Shown: positions 49,731-59,547, counted from the stretch's first letter. The stretch: 64,000 nucleotides of DNA from Bacillus sp. (in: firmicutes) (GCA_031180805.1 JAPSLL010000010.1:1-64000), one strand, 5' to 3'. Numbers and translations are program-made. Notes: generated by a model not told the origin, from the sequence alone.

Positions 49731-49809
49731 TTATCCAATACAATAGTAGTATGGTGTAAATAACCAGTCTACTAGCAAAAGGAACAATAGACAAACGAGG
49801 TGTAAACAG

Positions 49810-50880
49810 ATGAAAGGATATCTCCATCTTGAGGATGGTTCAGTATATGCTGGTGAATTAGAGAACGGGTCACCAGAGGATATAAACGGCGAAATTGTTT
49901 TCTTTACTGGAATGACGGGGTATCAGGAAGTTCTAACTGATCCTTCATATAAAAATCAAATTGTAGTATTTACTTATCCTTTAATTGGTAACTACGGGAT
50001 TAATTTTAGTGATGACGAAAGTAAGAAGCCACAAGTTAAGGCAGTGGTAATGTATGAATGCACAAAAAATTATTCTCATTATGAAGCAAAGCACAGTATT
50101 AAGGATTACTTGCAAAAATGGAATATACCGATCATCTACCATATAGATACACGTTCAGTTGTTAAAAAAATTCGCCATCAAGGCTCAATGGCAGCAACCA
50201 TCTCCATGAGTGCAAAGATGGAAGAGCATCCATGTGCAATTTTTGAGGATGGGGTATTTGAAGTAACATCAACATCAATCGAAACGTATGGTGAAGGAAA
50301 TACGCATATTGCGTTAATAGATTTTGGTTACAAAAAATCAATTGTCACGGCATTAGTAGAACGTGGCTGTAAAGTAACAACAGTCCCATTTAAAATGATG
50401 GAGAAAATAAAGGATATGAAGCCGGATGGTGTCCTCTTATCTAATGGACCAGGGGATCCAGAAAAGCTATCAGATTATTTCTCTACAATTAAGCAAATTG
50501 TTTCTTCTTATCCAACATTAGGGATATGTCTAGGACATCAGTTAATTGCCCTATCCTTTGGGGCAAAAACGAAAAAGCTGCTTTTCGGACATCGCGGGGC
50601 AAACCAGCCTGTGTTTGATGAGAAAACGAAAAGAGTATTTATGACATCGCAAAATCACAGCTATGTTGTTATTGGTGACAGTTTAAAAGAAACGGATTTG
50701 ACTGTCCGATTTTATCATATAAATGATGAATCTATAGAAGGGCTTACACATCCTACATTACCAATCGTAACGGCTCAATTTCATCCAGAAGCACATCCAG
50801 GTCCATCTGATAGTGAATGGATATTTGATGAATTTTTAGATCTAGTTACAGCTGCAAAAGGAGATATACTTTATGTCTAA
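49810..50880 (+). CDS. carA: carbamoyl-phosphate synthase small subunit (arginine-specific)
   Basis: 356 aa glutaminase subunit. The N-terminal domain (MKGYLHLEDGSVYAGELENG, TGMTGYQEVLTDPSY) precedes a class I amidotransferase with Cys240 in GICLGHQL and His in AQFHPEAHPGP. It passes ammonia to CarB. Context within the arginine cluster marks it as the arginine rather than pyrimidine enzyme. The gene overlaps carB by 8 nt. Confidence 0.95.
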   Translation: MKGYLHLEDGSVYAGELENGSPEDINGEIVFFTGMTGYQEVLTDPSYKNQIVVFTYPLIGNYGINFSDDESKKPQVKAVVMYECTKNYSHYEAKHSIKDYLQKWNIPIIYHIDTRSVVKKIRHQGSMAATISMSAKMEEHPCAIFEDGVFEVTSTSIETYGEGNTHIALIDFGYKKSIVTALVERGCKVTTVPFKMMEKIKDMKPDGVLLSNGPGDPEKLSDYFSTIKQIVSSYPTLGICLGHQLIALSFGAKTKKLLFGHRGANQPVFDEKTKRVFMTSQNHSYVVIGDSLKETDLTVRFYHINDESIEGLTHPTLPIVTAQFHPEAHPGPSDSEWIFDEFLDLVTAAKGDILYV

Positions 50881-53800
50881 AAACCAATCAATTAAGAAAA
50901 TCGTTGTAATCGGTTCAGGTCCAATTATTATTGGGCAGGCTGCAGAATTCGATTATGCTGGTACACAAGGCTGTTTAGCCCTAAAGGAAGAAGGCTATCA
51001 AGTTGTATTAGTAAATAACAACCCTGCAACAATTATGACGGATGAAGAATTTTCAGATGTCCTCTATTTTGAGCCATTAACAATTGAAAGCTTAACTAAA
51101 ATTATTGAAAAGGAAAGACCAGATGGATTACTTGCATCTCTAGGTGGGCAAACAGGTCTTAACCTCGCAATGGAGCTTCATGAAGCGGGTGTGTTAGAGA
51201 AATATAATGTGCAATTACTAGGTACATCGATTGAATCAATTCGTAAAGGAGAAGACCGTAACGAGTTCCGACAATTGATGTATGATTTAAATGAACCAAT
51301 TCCTGAGAGTGCGATTGTTACGACATTAGATGAAGCACTCGACTTTTCAAGAAAAATAGGATTTCCAATTATAATTCGTCCAGCCTATACACTTGGTGGT
51401 AAAGGGGGCGGAATCGCATCTAATAAAGAAGAGTTTGTTAAGCTTGTGAAAAGTGGCCTACAAGCAAGCCCGATTACACAATGCTTAATTGAAAAGAGCA
51501 TTGCCGGCTTTAAAGAAGTCGAATATGAAATGATTCGCGACCATAAAGGCACATGTATCGCTGTATGTAATATGGAGAATATCGATCCAGTAGGTGTTCA
51601 TACAGGAGATTCTATCGTTGTCGCTCCATCGCAAACATTGACAGACCAAGATTACCATATGTTAAGAAGTGCAGCAGTGAAAATTGTCTCAGCACTTGGT
51701 GTGGTCGGTGGATGTAACATTCAACTTGCTTTAGATCCGTTAAGCAAGCAGTATTATGTCATTGAAGTAAATCCACGGGTCAGCAGATCATCTGCTCTAG
51801 CATCAAAGGCTACTGGTTATCCAATTGCAAAAATCGCTGCTAAATTAGCTGTCGGCTACACGTTAGAAGAACTGAAAAACCCATTAACGATGAGTACGTA
51901 CGCAAGCTTTGAACCGGCGCTTGATTATGTTGTCGTTAAATTTCCAAGATGGCCATTTGACAAGTTTAACAAAGCGGATCGTAAGCTTGGAACAAAAATG
52001 AAAGCAACTGGTGAAGTTATGGCGATCGAGAGAAATTTAGAGGCTGCCTTGCAGAAGGCTTGTGATTCTCTTGAGCTTGATAATATCGGAACTCATTTAC
52101 CAGAGCTTGAAAAAATATCAACTGATGATTTAGTAGATTTAATGATTAAAATAGACGACCGTCGTTTTTTTGCTGTAATGGAATTAATTAGACGTGACTT
52201 TGCTATTGAAGAAATTCATCGTTTGACAAAAATGGATCATTATTTTCTTTCTTGCTTTAAGCACATTGTTGAACTTGAAAAACAGTTGAAACAAAAGGAT
52301 TTAACAACAATGGAGCCAGACTTCATGGCAACGCTTAAGGAAAAGGGATTTTCAGATCGTACGATTGCGTCATTGCTCAATGCGGATGAATTAGAAGTAA
52401 GAGATTTAAGAAAGTCGTTTCATATTAAAGCATCTTATAAATATGTAGATACTTGTGCAGCAGAATTTGAAGCACGGACAAATTATTTTTATTCAACTTA
52501 CTTTGGAGAAAATGAACAGCCGGATTCATCGACTAAGAAAAAGATTCTTATTATCGGATCGGGGCCAATACGGATAGGTCAAGGAATCGAATTTGACTAT
52601 AGTGCTGTTCATGGGATCAAGGCTTTAAAACAGCTTGGCTATGAAGCAATCATGATAAATAACAATCCGGAAACTGTAAGTACTGATTTTGAAACAGCTG
52701 ACCGGTTATATTTTGAACCGATTACGCTTGAACATGTTTTAAATATTGTTGAATCTGAAAAAATTGATTCCGTTATCGTTCAATACGGTGGGCAAACAGC
52801 TATAAATCTTGCTGAAAAATTGGAGTCTGCTGGTGTTCCTTTATTAGGTACAAATACTGAAACGTTAGATTGGTTAGAGGATCGGGATAAATTTTATCAA
52901 TTATTAGATGAGCTTTCGATTCCTCATGCTGTAGGGTTAACAGCATGCCATGCGCAAGAAGCGATAAAAGGTGCTAACGAAATTGGCTATCCTATTTTGC
53001 TAAGACCATCATACGTTATCGGTGGAAAAGGAATGGTTGTCGTTCACAATGAAGAAACTCTAACAACTCTTCTTTCAGAAAGTACAAATATGATTTATCC
53101 TATTTTAATTGATCAATTTGTTCAAGGATTAGAAGGTGAAATTGACCTTATTTCAGATGGAGTAGAGGCGTTTATTCCAACATATATTGAGCATGTTGAG
53201 CCAGCAGGAGTGCATTCTGGTGACAGCTTAGCGATACTTCCATCGCAAAACCTATCGGACGAAAACAAAAGAGTTATTGCAGAATATGCTAATGCCCTAG
53301 TGAAAAAGCTAAATTACCGAGGCATTATGAACATTCAATTTTTAATAAAAGAGCAGCAAATATATATATTAGAAGTGAATCCTCGAGCAAGTCGGACAGC
53401 GCCAATAATTAGTAAGGTTACGGGAATTCCAGTAATAAAGCATGCAACACATTTATTGTGTGGGAAAAAACTAAGCGAATTATCAATTCAAACTTCAGAA
53501 GCAGATGATTGGGTAGCTGTGAAGTACCCTGTATTCTCAAGCCACGCGCTTCACGATGTTGATATTACGCTCGGACCTGAAATGAAAGCTACAGGAGAAG
53601 GAATGTGTGTTGGGCAATCTGTTAAGAGTGTTTACAAAAAAATCTTTGCTAAAGATTTAGAATCCATTAAAACTGTATTCTTTGATGTTGAAAATGAAAT
53701 TGCGCTTCAAGAAACAAAGCTTGCTGGTCTTCAGCCACTAACAAATAATTTTGAGGAGTGGGTTGAAGGAGAAAAGGGAATCTTTGTTTCACTTAAAGAC

Positions 53801-53956
53801 AACGAGGATGGGAAATTAAAACGGCAACAAGCATTAGAAAAGGGTATGATATTATTTACAAATCTTACGACGTATTATGCAAGTCTTCAGGCTCTGATAG
53901 CGCCCGATGATAGCATATTGTCCATGCAACAGCTGACAAAACGTGTGAAGGCTTAA
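50873..53956 (+). CDS. carB: carbamoyl-phosphate synthase large subunit (arginine-specific)
   Basis: 1027 aa, close to arginine-type CarB and shorter than the pyrimidine-type PyrAB. Two homologous ATP-grasp halves: KKIVVIGSGPIIIGQAAEFD (N-terminal) and KILIIGSGPIRIGQGIEFD (C-terminal), each with VNPRVSRSSA / VNPRASRTAP. The allosteric C-terminal domain is short. It makes carbamoyl phosphate from ammonia, bicarbonate and two ATP for ArgF. Confidence 0.96.
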   Translation: MSKNQSIKKIVVIGSGPIIIGQAAEFDYAGTQGCLALKEEGYQVVLVNNNPATIMTDEEFSDVLYFEPLTIESLTKIIEKERPDGLLASLGGQTGLNLAMELHEAGVLEKYNVQLLGTSIESIRKGEDRNEFRQLMYDLNEPIPESAIVTTLDEALDFSRKIGFPIIIRPAYTLGGKGGGIASNKEEFVKLVKSGLQASPITQCLIEKSIAGFKEVEYEMIRDHKGTCIAVCNMENIDPVGVHTGDSIVVAPSQTLTDQDYHMLRSAAVKIVSALGVVGGCNIQLALDPLSKQYYVIEVNPRVSRSSALASKATGYPIAKIAAKLAVGYTLEELKNPLTMSTYASFEPALDYVVVKFPRWPFDKFNKADRKLGTKMKATGEVMAIERNLEAALQKACDSLELDNIGTHLPELEKISTDDLVDLMIKIDDRRFFAVMELIRRDFAIEEIHRLTKMDHYFLSCFKHIVELEKQLKQKDLTTMEPDFMATLKEKGFSDRTIASLLNADELEVRDLRKSFHIKASYKYVDTCAAEFEARTNYFYSTYFGENEQPDSSTKKKILIIGSGPIRIGQGIEFDYSAVHGIKALKQLGYEAIMINNNPETVSTDFETADRLYFEPITLEHVLNIVESEKIDSVIVQYGGQTAINLAEKLESAGVPLLGTNTETLDWLEDRDKFYQLLDELSIPHAVGLTACHAQEAIKGANEIGYPILLRPSYVIGGKGMVVVHNEETLTTLLSESTNMIYPILIDQFVQGLEGEIDLISDGVEAFIPTYIEHVEPAGVHSGDSLAILPSQNLSDENKRVIAEYANALVKKLNYRGIMNIQFLIKEQQIYILEVNPRASRTAPIISKVTGIPVIKHATHLLCGKKLSELSIQTSEADDWVAVKYPVFSSHALHDVDITLGPEMKATGEGMCVGQSVKSVYKKIFAKDLESIKTVFFDVENEIALQETKLAGLQPLTNNFEEWVEGEKGIFVSLKDNEDGKLKRQQALEKGMILFTNLTTYYASLQALIAPDDSILSMQQLTKRVKA

Positions 53957-53967
53957 AGAAGGTTTAA

Positions 53968-54006
53968 TAAGGGACGAGATTGTTTAGTGCAGTGCTTGTC
54001 CCTTAT
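53968..54006 (+). terminator. hairpin between carB and argF
   Basis: ATAAGGGACGAG pairs with CTTGTCCCTTAT (one mismatch). There is no long T run, so it may be an attenuator or mRNA-stabilising hairpin rather than a full terminator. Confidence 0.55.
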
Positions 54007-54085
54007 GAAACAGTTTCAATTATTAAGATATAATTTAACGGAGGATCCGCCTCTTTCTCTATATGACAAAGGAAGTGTATAACAA

Positions 54086-55030
54086 ATGAGTAACGTGAAA
54101 CTTAAAGAGAAAAAAAATGTAGCTAAAAGAGATTTTTTAACACTATTAGATTATAGTAAAGAAGAAATTCTTTATTTCATTGAAGAAGCATTTAAGCTTG
54201 AAGAGAATCCAATTCAGCCACTCCTTAAAGGGAAAACATTAGCGATGATTTTTGAAAAATCATCAACAAGAACACGTGTATCATTTGAAACTGGAATGCT
54301 GCAATTAGGGGGGCATGCGCTGTTCCTAAGTAGTCAGGATCTTCAATTAGGTAGAGGAGAGCCTATATCTGATACGGCAAAGGTGCTATCTGGCTATGTT
54401 GACGGTATTATGATTCGGACATTCGGTCATGACAAAATTGAGGAATTAGCTAAGCATGCTACGATTCCGGTAATTAATGGATTAACAGATTTATTTCACC
54501 CTTGTCAGGCTCTCGCAGATTTAAAAACAATCTATCGATTAAAAGGAAAGTTTGAAGGTGTGAAAACAGCTTACTTAGGTGATGGAAACAATGTCGCACA
54601 TTCCTTAATGATTGCTGCAGCTAAAGTAGGCATGGACTTTTCCATTGGCTGTCCAAAAGGGTATGAACCTGAGCAATGGGTAGTAGAAGAGGCATTAAAG
54701 ATTGCAAAGGAAACTGGCGCAACGATTTCGATTGTAAATGATCCAATTGAGGCTGTTAAGGATGCTGATATTCTTTATACCGATGTTTGGGCAAGCATGG
54801 GACAAGAAAGTGAACAGCAAGAACGTATCATTGCTTTTAAAGGATATCAAGTGAATGATGAATTAGTTAAACATGCAAAGTCAGACTATCATTTCCTCCA
54901 TTGCTTACCAGCGCATCGGGAAGAGGAAGTAACTGCATCGATTATCGATGGAGAGCATTCAGCTGTATTTGAACAGGCTGAAAATCGTTTACATGTACAA
55001 AAGGCATTATTAAAAGAATTATTATCGTAA
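54086..55030 (+). CDS. argF: ornithine carbamoyltransferase
   Basis: 314 aa. Carbamoyl-phosphate motif [19 protein letters not shown], and ornithine-site [11 protein letters not shown]. Converts ornithine and carbamoyl phosphate to citrulline. It is the last gene of the arginine cluster; argG and argH are elsewhere. The ATG lies 130 nt after carB. I see no strong Shine-Dalgarno: GGAAGTG is the best. Confidence 0.96.
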   Translation: MSNVKLKEKKNVAKRDFLTLLDYSKEEILYFIEEAFKLEENPIQPLLKGKTLAMIFEKSSTRTRVSFETGMLQLGGHALFLSSQDLQLGRGEPISDTAKVLSGYVDGIMIRTFGHDKIEELAKHATIPVINGLTDLFHPCQALADLKTIYRLKGKFEGVKTAYLGDGNNVAHSLMIAAAKVGMDFSIGCPKGYEPEQWVVEEALKIAKETGATISIVNDPIEAVKDADILYTDVWASMGQESEQQERIIAFKGYQVNDELVKHAKSDYHFLHCLPAHREEEVTASIIDGEHSAVFEQAENRLHVQKALLKELLS

Positions 55031-55035
55031 AGAAG

Positions 55036-55073
55036 AGGTAGAATCAATCAAGGTGTTGATTCTACCTTTTTTT
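55036..55073 (+). terminator. terminator of the arginine cluster
   Basis: Perfect 12-bp stem AGGTAGAATCAA/TTGATTCTACCT, 8-nt loop, seven-T run. Confidence 0.95.
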
Positions 55074-55145
55074 GGCTTGAACGAACATGCAACATGAAAT
55101 AGGTACGACTGGTAATACTAATGAAAGCAAGAGAGGAGGGATATT

Positions 55146-55325
55146 ATGGGTCAACAACATCGATTTAGAGCTGGTCAAAAGGCTCCTAATAATGGAATTT
55201 ATGTAGAGATTGGCGAAACTGGTGATCCTGTGACAAATCCAGGACAAGTAAAACTAAAAGCAGGTGACCGTTTTCCGGAAACAGCAAATCATAATCGTCA
55301 ATGGACATATAAACGAAAGCCTTAA
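55146..55325 (+). CDS. yjzC: small protein YjzC
   Basis: 59 aa. Begins MGQQHRFRAGQKAPNNGIYV and includes EIGETGDPV, VKLKAGDRFPET and the C-terminal HNRQWTYKRKP. This matches YjzC, a small conserved Bacillus protein with no known function. ATG 55146 has GAGGAGGGATATT upstream. Confidence 0.9.
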   Translation: MGQQHRFRAGQKAPNNGIYVEIGETGDPVTNPGQVKLKAGDRFPETANHNRQWTYKRKP

Positions 55326-55343
55326 AATAAATGGAATAAGCTA

Positions 55344-55373
55344 AAAAAACCCTACAGGATAGTAGGGTTTTTT
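55344..55373. terminator. bidirectional terminator between yjzC and yjzD
   Basis: AAAAAACCCTAC pairs with GTAGGGTTTTTT around a 6-nt loop. Symmetrical A and T runs serve both convergent genes. Confidence 0.9.
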
Positions 55374-55389
55374 TCAGTCTGAATATCAA

Positions 55390-55581
55390 TTAATGATGCT
55401 CATGATTTGCAACTGGATCGTTAGGGATCACTTCTGCAATAATAAAGATGATAACGATTGCAATGACAGCTAATATGCTTGAAGAAGCGAAGTCATAATG
55501 ACCGCCTGTCATCGCGTTAACAACATATGATGCCATATGTATTAAGAGGAAACTCCAAAAGAATGTCCAAAAGAAACGCAT
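55390..55581 (-). CDS. yjzD: small membrane protein YjzD (DUF2929)
   Basis: 63 aa with two membrane segments (MRFFWTFFWSFLLIHMASYV and SSILAVIAIVIIFIIAEVI) and a His-rich end (NHEHH). I start at ATG 55581 with GGGGTGAATGCA upstream; the longer frame adds seven residues without a site. Matches YjzD by size, topology and place. Confidence 0.85.
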   Translation of the reverse strand: MRFFWTFFWSFLLIHMASYVVNAMTGGHYDFASSSILAVIAIVIIFIIAEVIPNDPVANHEHH

Positions 55582-55602
55582 TGCATTCACCCCATTTTCC
55601 AA

Positions 55603-56086
55603 ACGAGTACTAAGTATATATTATCATAATTTAAATTGAAAGAAAATGAACCTTTATAAATAATCTACAGAAGCTTTTCAATACAAGTTATGTTTGACTA
55701 TATTTATCCTTTTAGTGATAGCGTCCCATTCTTTTTACTAACGTATACATACATTATAAATAAGGAAAAAGAATAAAATGGTTTCACAATCCTTTTTCAC
55801 CCTTGAGAATTTACATCGTGCAAGTATTGCGAGCAATTTACGAAACAAATGAACAGTTTGGCTTTGTTACACCTGGCTTGTTAGATCCACTGCAGGCATT
55901 TTTAATCTAAATGTGGATCCATAGGCATAAACGGCAGGATCTTTCATTTGATTCCGATGATTTGCGCATCATAGCTTAAGTCTTACGAATTACACTAAGA
56001 TCAATAAATTGCACTTATCTCAATCGCTTTAACATACCCAATAAGCTAACATTTAAAATAGAAGTAATGGACATTATCAATTATTA
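55603..56086. other. unexplained 480-nt gap with coding-like fragments
   Basis: No gene with a clear start is visible. Two overlapping stretches look like protein on opposite strands. On the plus strand 55764-55909 is open and ends TPGLLDPLQAFLI. On the minus strand 55867-55947 reads MKDPAVYAYGSTFRLKMPAV, then DLTSQV. They may be gene remnants or chance. The rest is AT-rich and holds the yjzD and yjaU promoter regions. Confidence 0.35.
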
Positions 56087-56113
56087 ATGAAAGAAGAGAA
56101 AGGTGGTGGGCAA

Positions 56114-56845
56114 GTGATTACGGAGCGCTTTTTTCAAATCGAAACGGAATGGAATGTTGTTCATTTACCATATAGGCCAAATGGATTTGGTGTATTAATA
56201 CTCGGGGATCGCACGGATTTTGTTGATGAACAAACGAGCTTCTGGCATCAGCATTATGGCAGACATCAGCTTATAGCTGATTTAATGAACAAAGGATATA
56301 CGTTATTTCAATCGAATTTATTTGGAAGTAATTGGGGAAGTCCTCGTGCTCTCACGATGGCAAAACATCTCTATCATTTAATAATGAAAAAAGAAATACT
56401 AAATCAAAAAATTCATATATTATCTGAAGGAATGGGGGCTTTAACAGCATTACAATTAATGGATATAATGTCTGATAATATACGTTCAGTGGCAATGATG
56501 AATCCTTGCCTAGACCTCCCAGCACATTTAGAAAGAGAAAAAGATCATAAATTATTTTATAAGCAATTGGTGAAGGAAATTGCAGCTGCATATGAAACAG
56601 AAGAAAAGAGAGTTCCTTCATTAAAGCTTCCATCTATGTATAGTTCCACATCGACAAAGCCGGTTCGGATATGGCAAAGAATGAATCATACTATATATGA
56701 AGCGAAAAATCATTGTAAAAAGTATGAGCTTTTAAGAAGTAAATTAGGAAGTCCCATTCAACTCATTTATCACATTGGAGATAATCCATATCGGATTAAT
56801 CAATCAATCATAAGATTTTATCAAGAGAATGAAAAAGAATTATAA
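56114..56845 (+). CDS. yjaU: alpha/beta-hydrolase-like protein YjaU
   Basis: 243 aa. Middle motif HILSEGMGALTALQL resembles a nucleophile elbow, with Ser in LSEG, although the first Gly of GxSxG is missing. No clear catalytic His/Asp pair is obvious, so activity is uncertain. I start at GTG 56114 with AAAGGTGG 7 nt upstream. Assigned to YjaU mainly by position between yjzD and yjaV. Confidence 0.75.
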   Translation: MITERFFQIETEWNVVHLPYRPNGFGVLILGDRTDFVDEQTSFWHQHYGRHQLIADLMNKGYTLFQSNLFGSNWGSPRALTMAKHLYHLIMKKEILNQKIHILSEGMGALTALQLMDIMSDNIRSVAMMNPCLDLPAHLEREKDHKLFYKQLVKEIAAAYETEEKRVPSLKLPSMYSSTSTKPVRIWQRMNHTIYEAKNHCKKYELLRSKLGSPIQLIYHIGDNPYRINQSIIRFYQENEKEL

Positions 56846-56894
56846 ATTATATTATGTAATTGATTAAGAAAAAGCTCCAGCAGCTTTAGATAGT

Positions 56895-56942
56895 AATCAC
56901 CGTTAATCTGGGCATTCGCTCATTTTAAAACGGTGATTTTTT
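56895..56942 (+). terminator. terminator after yjaU
   Basis: AATCACCGTT pairs with AACGGTGATT around a 24-nt loop and is followed by six T. Confidence 0.88.
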
Positions 56943-57036
56943 GTGTTTACCGCTCACATCACATCGTTATATTCAACTTATATTTTTTACGCCTTATGCA
57001 TACAATCCAATATCTGTTTGTTAAGGAGAGAAGAGC

Positions 57037-57789
57037 ATGGATAAGCATGTACTTGTTTTTGGTACACAGACATTTCTAGGATTTTCTTTATGTGAAAAGT
57101 TTGTAAATGAAGGTATTGAAGTGGAAGCGGAATTATTGGAAGTGAAAAATGACCTTCATAAATATTTACTTGAAGAGCGTCTGCTTATGGTTGGTAGGAA
57201 TGCTCTGTTCCACATGAGAAGTAAGGAAGAGAGCGATAATTTAGAATTTGTTGATTTGATTATCTATTGTTGTGATGATAGCAAGGATGGAGATTTACTT
57301 GCCCAAGATCGAGAGCAAATTAAATATGCAGTGGAAATGTCAAAAGCTTTACAAGTGCCACTCGTTTTTATTTCGGCCTATAGTTCAAGTGTTGAAAAAC
57401 AAAAGCATAGTATCCATTGTGAACACTATTTCTTAGAAAACCTCGATAAAGTTACAATTCTTAAGCTTCCTTGTATATATGGGCCGTTTCAATCAATTGT
57501 AACTAACGGTTCAAAATATGAGTTAAAAGAAAGAGATTTTATTATTTTTATCAAGGATGCTGTTGAAGCTATATATAAGTTATTGGGTAATTTTCATCAT
57601 GGGAAAACCTATTATATCCTTTGTGAAAGTGATAAACAGAAAGGAAAAGAAAGTTATTACAATCGTAACTTTGAAGAAGGGGACATTGATATAGTGTTGA
57701 TTGAAAATCCAATAAGCTTAAAGGAAGGCTTAAAGAAATTAGCAGACTTTAATGAGAAATATAAACATCTAATAAAGGAGAAAGATTGA
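57037..57789 (+). CDS. yjaV: NAD-dependent epimerase-like protein YjaV
   Basis: 250 aa. N-terminal Rossmann motif VFGTQTFLGFSLCEKF and further SDR-like features (VFISAYSS, ILKLPCIYGPFQSIVTNG). The YxxxK motif is not clear. Probably binds NAD(P) but may not be an active epimerase. ATG follows TAAGGAGAGAAGAGC. It heads the yjaV-med-comZ order seen in B. subtilis. Confidence 0.8.
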   Translation: MDKHVLVFGTQTFLGFSLCEKFVNEGIEVEAELLEVKNDLHKYLLEERLLMVGRNALFHMRSKEESDNLEFVDLIIYCCDDSKDGDLLAQDREQIKYAVEMSKALQVPLVFISAYSSSVEKQKHSIHCEHYFLENLDKVTILKLPCIYGPFQSIVTNGSKYELKERDFIIFIKDAVEAIYKLLGNFHHGKTYYILCESDKQKGKESYYNRNFEEGDIDIVLIENPISLKEGLKKLADFNEKYKHLIKEKD

Positions 57790-57861
57790 TTATGCTTGTG
57801 CTTAGAAAGAGGAAAAGGCTAAAATATAAGCATTACAAATTAATATGAAAGGGGGTTGACC

Positions 57862-58815
57862 ATGTACAAAAAGATTGGTTTTGTCTTTATTATATGTATT
57901 TTTCTTTTTAGTTGTGGACAACCTACTGCATCAGGGAAGCTTCAAAATGTCGGCTTGCTTATCCCGGAAACGATTGACGATCAAGTTTGGGGAATGAATG
58001 GATACAAAGGTCTATTAAAAATTCAATCAGAACTCAAAGTTGATGTTTTTTATAAGGAAGGGATGACAGAAGAAGTAGCTATCCGTAATGCAATTGATGA
58101 GTTTCAAGAACAGGATGTAAACCTAATATTTGGGCATGGAAATGAATATATTACAATTTTTAATAAGATCGCAAAGGAATACCCAAATATTCATTTTGTT
58201 CTTTTTAATGGGAATGTCGAAGGTGATAACTTAACAAGCCTGAATTTTAATTCCCATGCAATGGGATTTTTCGGTGGGATGGTTGCCGGAGAAATGACTA
58301 AATCAGGAAGAGTTGGTGTACTTGCTGCATTTGAATGGCAGCCTGAAATTAATGGGTTTTATGAAGGGGCTTCTTTTCAAAATGAACATGTACATGTTGA
58401 TATTAGATATGTACAAGACTGGAATGACAGTGAAAAGGCTATGCCGCTCCTAGAAAAAATGATAAACGCAGGAACAGATATTATATATGTTGCTGGTGAT
58501 GGCTACAATGTTTCTGTAATCGAAAGGCTTAAGGAAGAAGGACTGTTTGCGATTGGATTTGTTTCAGACCAATCTGATTTAGGGAAAACAACGGTTTTAA
58601 CTAGTACTGTTCAGCATATTGATACCTTATATGAGCTAGTTGCTTCTCAATTTAAAGACGGCAAATTAGAAAGTGGAGAGCTTTATTATGATTTTCAGGA
58701 TGGTGTCATTACAATGGGGAATTTTAGTCCACTTGTTGATGAAGATTTCCAATTAAAGCTTGAAAAGGATATAGAAGAGTATAAGAAGAGCGGACAGCTA
58801 CCGAATCAGCTATAA
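57862..58815 (+). CDS. med: competence regulator Med (BMP-family lipoprotein)
   Basis: 317 aa, exactly the length of B. subtilis Med. Signal peptide with lipobox LFSC (Cys18), then a BMP-type binding fold (VGLLIPETIDDQVWGMNGY, NLIFGHGNEY, HFVLFNGNVEGDN, MGFFGGMVAGEMTKSGR). Med promotes comK expression in B. subtilis; the ligand is unknown. ATG 57862 has AAAGGGGG 6 nt before it. Followed by comZ, as expected. Confidence 0.92.
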   Translation: MYKKIGFVFIICIFLFSCGQPTASGKLQNVGLLIPETIDDQVWGMNGYKGLLKIQSELKVDVFYKEGMTEEVAIRNAIDEFQEQDVNLIFGHGNEYITIFNKIAKEYPNIHFVLFNGNVEGDNLTSLNFNSHAMGFFGGMVAGEMTKSGRVGVLAAFEWQPEINGFYEGASFQNEHVHVDIRYVQDWNDSEKAMPLLEKMINAGTDIIYVAGDGYNVSVIERLKEEGLFAIGFVSDQSDLGKTTVLTSTVQHIDTLYELVASQFKDGKLESGELYYDFQDGVITMGNFSPLVDEDFQLKLEKDIEEYKKSGQLPNQL

Positions 58816-58878
58816 ATATACTATAATTTAAAATACCCTATAAAGGTACATAATCTAATTTATCAAGGAGTGAAGAAG

Positions 58879-59061
58879 ATGGAACAACATCCGAAAGCAA
58901 TGGAGTTTATGCAAATTGCGATGAAGTATTTACCAGAGGCAAAGCAAAAATTAGAAGAATCAGGGATTGAACTTTCTTTGGAAACAATTCAACCTATGAT
59001 GGAGCTTTTTACTAAAGTCATGGGTGAAGCTTATGATTTAGGTAAGCAAGAAGCGAAATAA
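58879..59061 (+). CDS. comZ: ComG operon repressor ComZ
   Basis: 60 aa helical protein: MEQHPKAMEFMQIAMKYLPE, then AKQKLEESGIELSLE and the C-terminal MGEAYDLGKQEAK. Matches ComZ, which lowers comG transcription in B. subtilis. ATG 58879 has AAGGAG 8 nt upstream; the GTG at 58870 lies inside that site. It forms an operon with med. Confidence 0.9.
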   Translation: MEQHPKAMEFMQIAMKYLPEAKQKLEESGIELSLETIQPMMELFTKVMGEAYDLGKQEAK

Positions 59062-59069
59062 GAGGAATA

Positions 59070-59098
59070 AGAGGCTGCAAAGTGCAGTCTCTTTATAT
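59070..59098. terminator. terminator between comZ and the opposing gene
   Basis: AGAGGCTGCA/TGCAGTCTCT with one wobble pair and a 3-nt loop, followed by TTATATTTT. Confidence 0.8.
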
Positions 59099-59386
59099 TT
59101 TCTTTTTAATATAATCAATAATTGGGGAAAACTCTTTTAGGGCAGGCTTAAGCTTGTCAATCGAGTTCATAATATCGCCAATTTGCTCCATTATAGTAAA
59201 ATAATTTATGTCGTCTCCTATCGTGTTTTCAGGCTTTATTTTATTTTCTTTCCGTTCTATATTTGGACGTCTGCCAAACATTAGCTCTGTAAAGCGATCA
59301 ACTTTTTGATCCGCTTCATTTTGTTCGATATGCTGTTCCTTTTCTTCAATTTGCTCTTCTTTTTTCACTGTCTCTTCAAATTCCAT
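59093..59386 (-). CDS. acidic coiled-coil protein of unknown function
   Basis: 97 aa. The N-terminus is very acidic (EFEETVKKEEQIEEKEQHIE), then RFTELMFGRRPNIERK, and the C-terminus is a helical KLKPALKEFSPIIDYIKKKI. No membrane segment. ATG 59386 has ATGGAGTGATATCA. It occupies the comZ-fabH gap that holds yjzB in B. subtilis, but I see no clear homology and it is on the opposite strand. Confidence 0.7.
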   Translation of the reverse strand: MEFEETVKKEEQIEEKEQHIEQNEADQKVDRFTELMFGRRPNIERKENKIKPENTIGDDINYFTIMEQIGDIMNSIDKLKPALKEFSPIIDYIKKKI

Positions 59387-59547
59387 TGATATCACTCCAT
59401 TACATATAATTTCCATTGTTATTAATAATCTATGTTAAGAAAATATACATGTTCTAGTCAGTTGTACATTCGACGACTATGAAAGCTCGGAAAGGATATA
59501 ACTCCTGTATTTTCTAAGAAAGCTACTGATATAGAAATATAATGATT

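Noticed and set aside
54044..54062. Palindrome around GGAGGATCCGCCTC before argF as an operator
   Set aside because: The symmetry is short and imperfect, overlaps a possible ribosome site, and does not match the ARG box; likely chance.
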